From positions 1 to 28,128 of the forward strand of contig DATJZH010000026.1 of NCBI GenBank assembly GCA_035499215.1: a stretch of DNA of 28,128 nt, given 5' to 3'. This document shows, in pieces, positions 24,519 through 28,128 of the stretch; position 1 is the stretch's first letter; each line of letters starts with the position of its first letter. The position numbers were made by a program, and so were the translations under genes. The DNA is from DATJZH01 sp035499215. GTDB taxonomy: Bacteria; Actinomycetota; Actinomycetes; Streptosporangiales; Streptosporangiaceae. The notes beneath the pieces were generated by a model. The model was not told the DNA's origin, made no database searches, and saw only the letters and a program-made list of their open reading frames with translations.

Positions 24519-26003
24519 ATGACTGCACTTTCGCACGAGACCCGGGCCGGGCTTCGCAGCAGCCCGATCGCTGGCCTGGCCGCCGCCGGACCGGGCGACG
24601 GGCCGGAGGAGCTGGCTGATCCTGGCGATCCGGGTCAGCTTGACCTGGAGGAACGGCACGCGCTGCAGCGCGTGCCCGGGCTGTCGACCGAGCTGGAGGA
24701 CGTCAGCGAGGTCGAGTACCGGTCGCTGCGGCTGGAGCGCGTTGTCCTGATGGGCGTGTGGACCGACGGGACGCTCGCCACGGCGGAAAACTCGCTGCGC
24801 GAGCTGTCCCGGCTGGCGCAGACCGCGGGCTCGGCGGTCCTGGAGGGCCTGATCCAGCGCCGCGGCCGGCCGGACGCCGCGACCTACGTGGGCGCCGGCA
24901 AGGCCGCGGAGCTTGCCGAGCTGGTGGCGTCCTCAGGTGCCGACACGGTGATCTGTGACGGCGAGCTGACCCCAGGCCAGCTTCGCCGGCTGGAGGGCAT
25001 CGTGCGGGTCAAGGTCATTGACCGGACCGCGCTGATCCTCGATATCTTCGCCCAGCATGCCCGCAGCAAGGAGGGCAAGGCCCAGGTGGAGCTTGCCCAG
25101 CTGCAGTACCTCCTGCCGCGGCTGCGCGGCTGGGGCGAGTCGATGTCCCGGCAGGCGGGCGGCCGGGTGGCCGGCGGCGGCGGCATCGGAACCCGCGGCC
25201 CCGGCGAGACGAAGATCGAGACTGACCGGCGCCGGATCAGGGCGCGCGTGACGAAGCTGCGCCGGGAGATATCGGAGATGTCCGTCGGCCGCCGGGTTCA
25301 GCGCGGTCAGCGGCACCGCCGCGAGGTACCGTCGGTGGCGATCGCCGGCTACACGAACGCCGGCAAATCGAGCCTGCTGAACCGGCTGACCGGAGCGCGG
25401 GTGCTGGTCGATGACGCGCTGTTCGCCACGCTGGATCCGGCCGTCCGGCGGGCACGCACGCCTTCGGGCCTGCCGTTCACGCTGACCGATACCGTCGGAT
25501 TCGTCCGGCACCTGCCCCATCAGCTCGTCGATGCGTTCCGCTCGACGCTGGACGAGGTGGCGAACGCAGACCTGATCCTGCATGTGGTGGACGGCGCCGA
25601 TGCTGACCCGCGGGCGCAGATCGCGGCCGTGCGCGAGGTTCTCGGCCAGATCGGCGCGGGTGACGTGCCCGAGCTCGTCGTGGTGAACAAGACGGACTGT
25701 GCTGACCCGATCGTGGTCGAGGGGCTGCGGCTGGCGGAGCGCGACTCGGTGCTCGTCTCCGCCCGCACCGGGGCGGGCATCGGCGAGCTGCTTGCCGAGC
25801 TGGAGCGGCTGCTGCCTCGCCGGGACTGCGCGGTCAGCGTCACCGTGCCGTACGAGCGCGGCGACCTGTTGTCCCGTGCGCACCAGGAGGGCGAGGTGGT
25901 TGCGCTGCGGCACGGCCAGGACGGCACGGCGCTCACCGCGCGGGTGCCGCCCGGACTTGCTGCGGAGCTGGATCAGTTCCGGGATCGCCGTGCAATATCG
26001 TGA
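24519..26003 (+). CDS. hflX: Ribosome-associated GTPase HflX
   Basis: GTPase that splits stalled or hibernating 70S ribosomes, notably after heat shock. The 494 residues contain the HflX N-terminal domain (LMGVWTDGTLATAENSL, PDAATYVGAGKAAEL), the glycine-rich linker (RVAGGGGIGTRGPGETKIET, about 216-235) with a basic coiled-coil, and the G domain: GYTNAGKSSLLNRL (277-290), DTVGFVRHLPHQL (324-336) and NKTD. ATG 24519 is preceded only by GGATGG; the frame is open further upstream but unlike the family. In Streptomyces hflX lies close to miaA-dapF; here the minus-strand glyoxylate unit separates them. Confidence 0.95.
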   Translation: MTALSHETRAGLRSSPIAGLAAAGPGDGPEELADPGDPGQLDLEERHALQRVPGLSTELEDVSEVEYRSLRLERVVLMGVWTDGTLATAENSLRELSRLAQTAGSAVLEGLIQRRGRPDAATYVGAGKAAELAELVASSGADTVICDGELTPGQLRRLEGIVRVKVIDRTALILDIFAQHARSKEGKAQVELAQLQYLLPRLRGWGESMSRQAGGRVAGGGGIGTRGPGETKIETDRRRIRARVTKLRREISEMSVGRRVQRGQRHRREVPSVAIAGYTNAGKSSLLNRLTGARVLVDDALFATLDPAVRRARTPSGLPFTLTDTVGFVRHLPHQLVDAFRSTLDEVANADLILHVVDGADADPRAQIAAVREVLGQIGAGDVPELVVVNKTDCADPIVVEGLRLAERDSVLVSARTGAGIGELLAELERLLPRRDCAVSVTVPYERGDLLSRAHQEGEVVALRHGQDGTALTARVPPGLAAELDQFRDRRAIS

Positions 26004-26414
26004 CGCACTTGCCTGCGATTGCGGCGCGCACGCGATTGCACCGTTAAATTGCCATCTGTTTTCTTCTCTTTGCGGGCGAGCTTTATTCAGGTTCCTGATT
26101 GAACGGTTAATTAGCTTTGCGCCGTGACTGCGCACCGAGCCGGATGGCTGCCCGGCCGGGTGCTGGCGCCCGACCGGAAATGATGGTCCGGGCGCTGCCA
26201 ACCGCCCGCGGGACAGGCTGCCATCCCAGGTCAGCGCCAGATCGAGAACCAGCCAGGGTGGCTGCTGCCAGGCGGCCGCCCGGCTGGGCTGGCGCGGTCA
26301 GCGGGCGACATCGTGGCGGCGCAGCGCGTGGCGGTGCATCGGTTCCGGGTCGCGTCGGGAGATACTCAGCGGGCCGGCCGGATGCGCTGCACAAGCCCGA
26401 TACACAGCGGTCTA

Positions 26415-26443
26415 TTGGGAGTTAACTGAACTTCACATAGCTT
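26415..26443 (+). promoter_or_regulatory. Candidate sigma-70 type promoter of hutI
   Basis: TTGGGA (26415-26420), a 17-base spacer and TAGCTT (26438-26443) fit a vegetative actinomycete promoter: four of six at -35 and TANNNT at -10. Transcription would begin near 26450, leaving a leader of about 185 nt before hutI. Confidence 0.4.
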
Positions 26444-26455
26444 CTGTACAAGGAT

Positions 26456-26610
26456 CCTCTGGTGCAATAGAGGTGCTGACCGATATGTTGGTTAGCGCAT
26501 CCGCAGAGGTCCCGCGTGCATAGTGTTCCGCCGGATCTCTGCCGATGCACAACCGTCAGGCACGAGTCATGGCCGGTGACTGCTCATGGGGATCGGTAAA
26601 CTTGCTCGTG
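26456..26610 (+). promoter_or_regulatory. Structured 5' leader of hutI with possible pseudoknot
   Basis: Stems seen by eye: CCTCT/AGAGG (26456-26460 with 26469-26473); a ten-pair stem with one G-U pair, GCAGAGGTCC (26503-26512) with GGATCTCTGC (26533-26542); GTGCAT in its loop (26516-26521) with ATGCAC just after it (26545-26550), which would make an H-type pseudoknot; AGTCA/TGACT (26565-26569 with 26577-26581); and CACGAG/CTCGTG (26561-26566 with 26605-26610), which competes with the previous stem. No known riboswitch class is recognised. Short stems arise by chance in GC-rich DNA, so conservation would be needed. Confidence 0.35.
26485..26523 (+). CDS. Possible 12-residue leader peptide ahead of hutI
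   Basis: ATG 26485 to TAG 26521-26523 encodes MLVSASAEVPRA. AGAGGTG lies about ten bases upstream and could serve as Shine-Dalgarno. The frame covers the 5' arm of the ten-pair stem and the first arm of the possible pseudoknot, so a translating ribosome would open them. It contains no histidine codon, which speaks against classical His attenuation. A chance ORF of this size is quite possible. Confidence 0.25.
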   Translation: MLVSASAEVPRA

Positions 26611-26635
26611 GCAGCTGCTCGCAACGGAGAGCTAC

Positions 26636-27847
26636 GTGACCGTTCGGCTTCTTACCAACATTGGCCGGCTCTGGACCGGTTCGGAGGTATGGAGCAATGC
26701 TGCCATATTGTCGCAGAATGACCGGATAGCCTGGGTGGGCCCCGCAGCAGAGCTGCCAGCCAGCATGCCCGGGGTCATCGAGGACATCGTCGATGTCGAC
26801 CACGTGGAGAATCTCGGCGGCGGGCTGGTGACACCGGGCCTGATCGACGCCCACACTCATCCGGTCTACGCCGGCAACCGGTGGGCTGAGCTCGCGATGC
26901 GATCGGGCGGCTCGTCATCGACTGAGATCGCGGCGGCCGGGGGCGGCCTGGCGTCCACGGTGACGGTTACCAGGGGAACCGATCCGTGGACCCTGTGCAA
27001 CGGCGTGCGGGCGCGGCTGCGCGAGTGGGTGCTGACCGGCACCACGACCATCGAGGCCAAGACGGGCTACCACCTGACCCGTGACGGAGAGCTGGCGGAC
27101 GTCCGGCTGCTGCGGTCACTGGAGAGCGAGCCTGGCATGCCGCGGGTGCACGTCACGTTCCTGGCCGCCCACGCCGTCCCGCCAGAGTACTTCGGCCGCC
27201 GCCACGACTACGTCGACGCGGTCGGCACGTGGTGCGGCGACGCCAGAACCGCGGGGGCCGACAGCGTGGATGTGTACTGCGACGATGGCCGCTTCACCGA
27301 GCGGGAAGCCCGCTGGGTGCTTGGCGCCGGCCGGTCGGCCGGGCTGCTGCCGAGGCTGCATGCCTGCGGCGACTCGCGCAACGGGGCGGTGCGGCTGGCG
27401 GCCGAGCTTGGCTGTGCGTCCGCGGACGTGCTGCACGGGGCAGACGACGATGACGTCGCATCGCTTGCCCGGGCCGGCGTGGCTGCCGTGGTCTGCCCGG
27501 CAGATGCCATCGAGGCAGACCGCATCCCGCCGGTGCGTGCCCTGCTCGACAAGGGAGTGGCTGTGGCCCTCGGCTCGGACCACTCGCCGGGCGGGAACGG
27601 GATCACGTCCATGCCGCTGGTCATCACGCTGGCCGTGACTAACTTCGGCATGAGCGTCAGCGAGGCCCTGCGAGCCGCGACGCTGGGCGGCGCCAATGCG
27701 CTGCGTGCCCCGGATCGCGGCGTGATGGCCCGCGGCCGGTTCGCCGACATCGTGGCCTGGGATGCCGACCATGAGGGCGCCTTCGCCTGGTCGTACGGCC
27801 TCAAGCCGCTTCGGGTTTGGCGGGGCGGCGAGCCGGTCACCGCCTAG
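26636..27847 (+). CDS. hutI: Imidazolonepropionase-like amidohydrolase
   Basis: HutI hydrolyses 4-imidazolone-5-propionate to N-formimino-glutamate in histidine degradation. The 403-residue protein follows HutI along its length: VTPGLIDAHTHPVYAGNR (zinc ligands His73 and His75), GTTTIEAKTGYHL (Tyr145), AAHAVPPE (His179), His242, and SDHSPGG (zinc ligand Asp315). Two catalytic positions differ: the Glu/Gln three residues after His242 is Gly245, and the His of the usual ADH motif is Val265 (ASADVLHG). It may therefore be a divergent member with altered activity. GTG 26636 has GGAG six bases upstream. No hutU, hutH or hutF/G is in the window. Confidence 0.8.
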   Translation: MTVRLLTNIGRLWTGSEVWSNAAILSQNDRIAWVGPAAELPASMPGVIEDIVDVDHVENLGGGLVTPGLIDAHTHPVYAGNRWAELAMRSGGSSSTEIAAAGGGLASTVTVTRGTDPWTLCNGVRARLREWVLTGTTTIEAKTGYHLTRDGELADVRLLRSLESEPGMPRVHVTFLAAHAVPPEYFGRRHDYVDAVGTWCGDARTAGADSVDVYCDDGRFTEREARWVLGAGRSAGLLPRLHACGDSRNGAVRLAAELGCASADVLHGADDDDVASLARAGVAAVVCPADAIEADRIPPVRALLDKGVAVALGSDHSPGGNGITSMPLVITLAVTNFGMSVSEALRAATLGGANALRAPDRGVMARGRFADIVAWDADHEGAFAWSYGLKPLRVWRGGEPVTA

Positions 27848-28056
27848 CAGCGCCGGTGACGGCCGGGCGCGCAGCAGCCTGACCCGCCGCACCGGCCGGT
27901 GGCGCTGCGCCGGCAACGTACGCCGCTGGCCGGCTGGACGGCGGATCGCACACTGGTCTGCACAGCAGTGACGTCCCAGCCAGGCCCGGCGGCAGGGGGC
28001 CCGAGCATAATCCGGCACGGTGCCCGCAGGGCCCTGCATCGTGGGATGCTGCGGGC
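27848..28056. other. hutI to holA junction region
   Basis: 209 bp between the hutI stop and the second copy of the holA start. It holds the perfect palindrome CACCGGCCGGTG (27890-27901), a GGCGC-T-GCGCC element just after it, and from 27988 the terminal repeat. The palindrome may act in hutI termination; no T-run follows. I see no gene, recombination site or origin motif here. Confidence 0.5.
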
Positions 28057-28128
28057 ATGTCCCGCTCTCGGGCCGGCGCCGCCGCGGCCGGCGCAGCTGC
28101 CATCACCTGCCCGGCCGGTGCCCCGCCC
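27988..28128. repeat. Terminal direct repeat, right copy
   Basis: Exact copy of 1-141, offset by 27,987 bases. It repeats the candidate CATAAT box, the start-codon hairpin and the beginning of holA. See the left copy for interpretation. Confidence 0.95.
28057..28128 (+). CDS. holA: 5' end of holA, repeated at the window end (partial)
   Basis: ATG 28057 begins the same 24 codons as the complete holA at 70 and runs off the end. It is part of the terminal repeat and is most likely the same locus read twice rather than a second gene. Confidence 0.9.
   Translation, partial: MSRSRAGAAAAGAAAITCPAGAPP

Larger units (their letters stand above)
26004..26635. other. 632-bp intergenic region with an AT-rich patch and the hutI leader
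   Basis: About 26043-26121 is the most AT-rich stretch of the window, with TTAAATTGCC, TTTTCTTCTCTTT and GGTTAATTAGC. It holds no supportable ORF, and I could not assign a promoter in it. GCGATTGC occurs twice just before it (near 26015 and 26032). 26130-26400 returns to high GC without a recognisable feature. The last 220 bp contain the candidate hutI promoter, a short leader ORF and several potential RNA stems listed separately. Confidence 0.6.

Noticed and set aside
24297..24659. A 121-residue extension of malate synthase
   Set aside because: It overlaps the hflX start region on the other strand, is unlike the family, and GTG 24296 has a strong Shine-Dalgarno.
26555..26635. Histidine attenuator before hutI
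   Set aside because: The short leader ORF has no His codons and there is no terminator hairpin with a U-run; only a general leader-control idea is kept.

Overview
The window is very GC-rich DNA with GTG and ATG starts and actinomycete-type genes: DUF1707 and DUF4870 proteins, a SigE-family ECF sigma factor, a CIRCE-controlled hrcA-dnaJ pair, a HemW with the actinomycete N-terminus, and an MreB-like protein. I read it as chromosome from a high-GC actinomycete (Actinomycetota, possibly near Streptosporangiales or Streptomycetales; the order is a guess). I see no phage, plasmid, transposon, CRISPR, tRNA or rRNA gene.

Layout. 70-9496 is a conserved housekeeping block: holA, rpsT (minus), lepA, a DUF1707 membrane protein (minus), hemW, a DUF4870 membrane protein (minus), then hrcA-dnaJ-rsmE as a tight heat-shock/ribosome-methylation operon behind a CIRCE operator. 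9548-11313 (minus) is a sigma factor whose stop overlaps the start of a single-pass membrane protein with a long Ser/Pro-rich outer domain, probably its regulator. 11602-16101 holds small accessory genes: YjbR/MmcQ-like, GNAT acetyltransferase, a lone MreB-like actin, a SAM methyltransferase with a frameshifted 5' end, a LON-domain protein and a HIT-family hydrolase. 16260-18166 is miaA-dapF. 18133-24296 (minus) is a four-gene unit, aceB-glcD-glcE-glcF, which would take glycolate to glyoxylate and then to malate. hflX follows at 24519, and after a 632-bp gap with an AT-rich patch and a structured leader comes a hutI-like amidohydrolase (26636-27847).

The first 141 bases are repeated exactly as the last 141 bases, so the sequence closes into a 27,987-bp circle joining hutI to holA. 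With only chromosomal housekeeping genes and no replication or partition gene, an assembly-graph cycle or tandem duplication is likelier than a true plasmid.

Points most worth a second look: the terminal repeat; the hutI leader (promoter, 12-codon ORF, possible pseudoknot) and the altered active site of its product; rsmE lacking any ATG, GTG or TTG start that would give a full-length protein; the single-base frameshift in the methyltransferase; the glycolate/malate synthase operon lying between dapF and hflX; a four-run G-quadruplex motif in the putative anti-sigma gene; and short tandem repeats at the rpsT 3' end and before the LON-domain gene.
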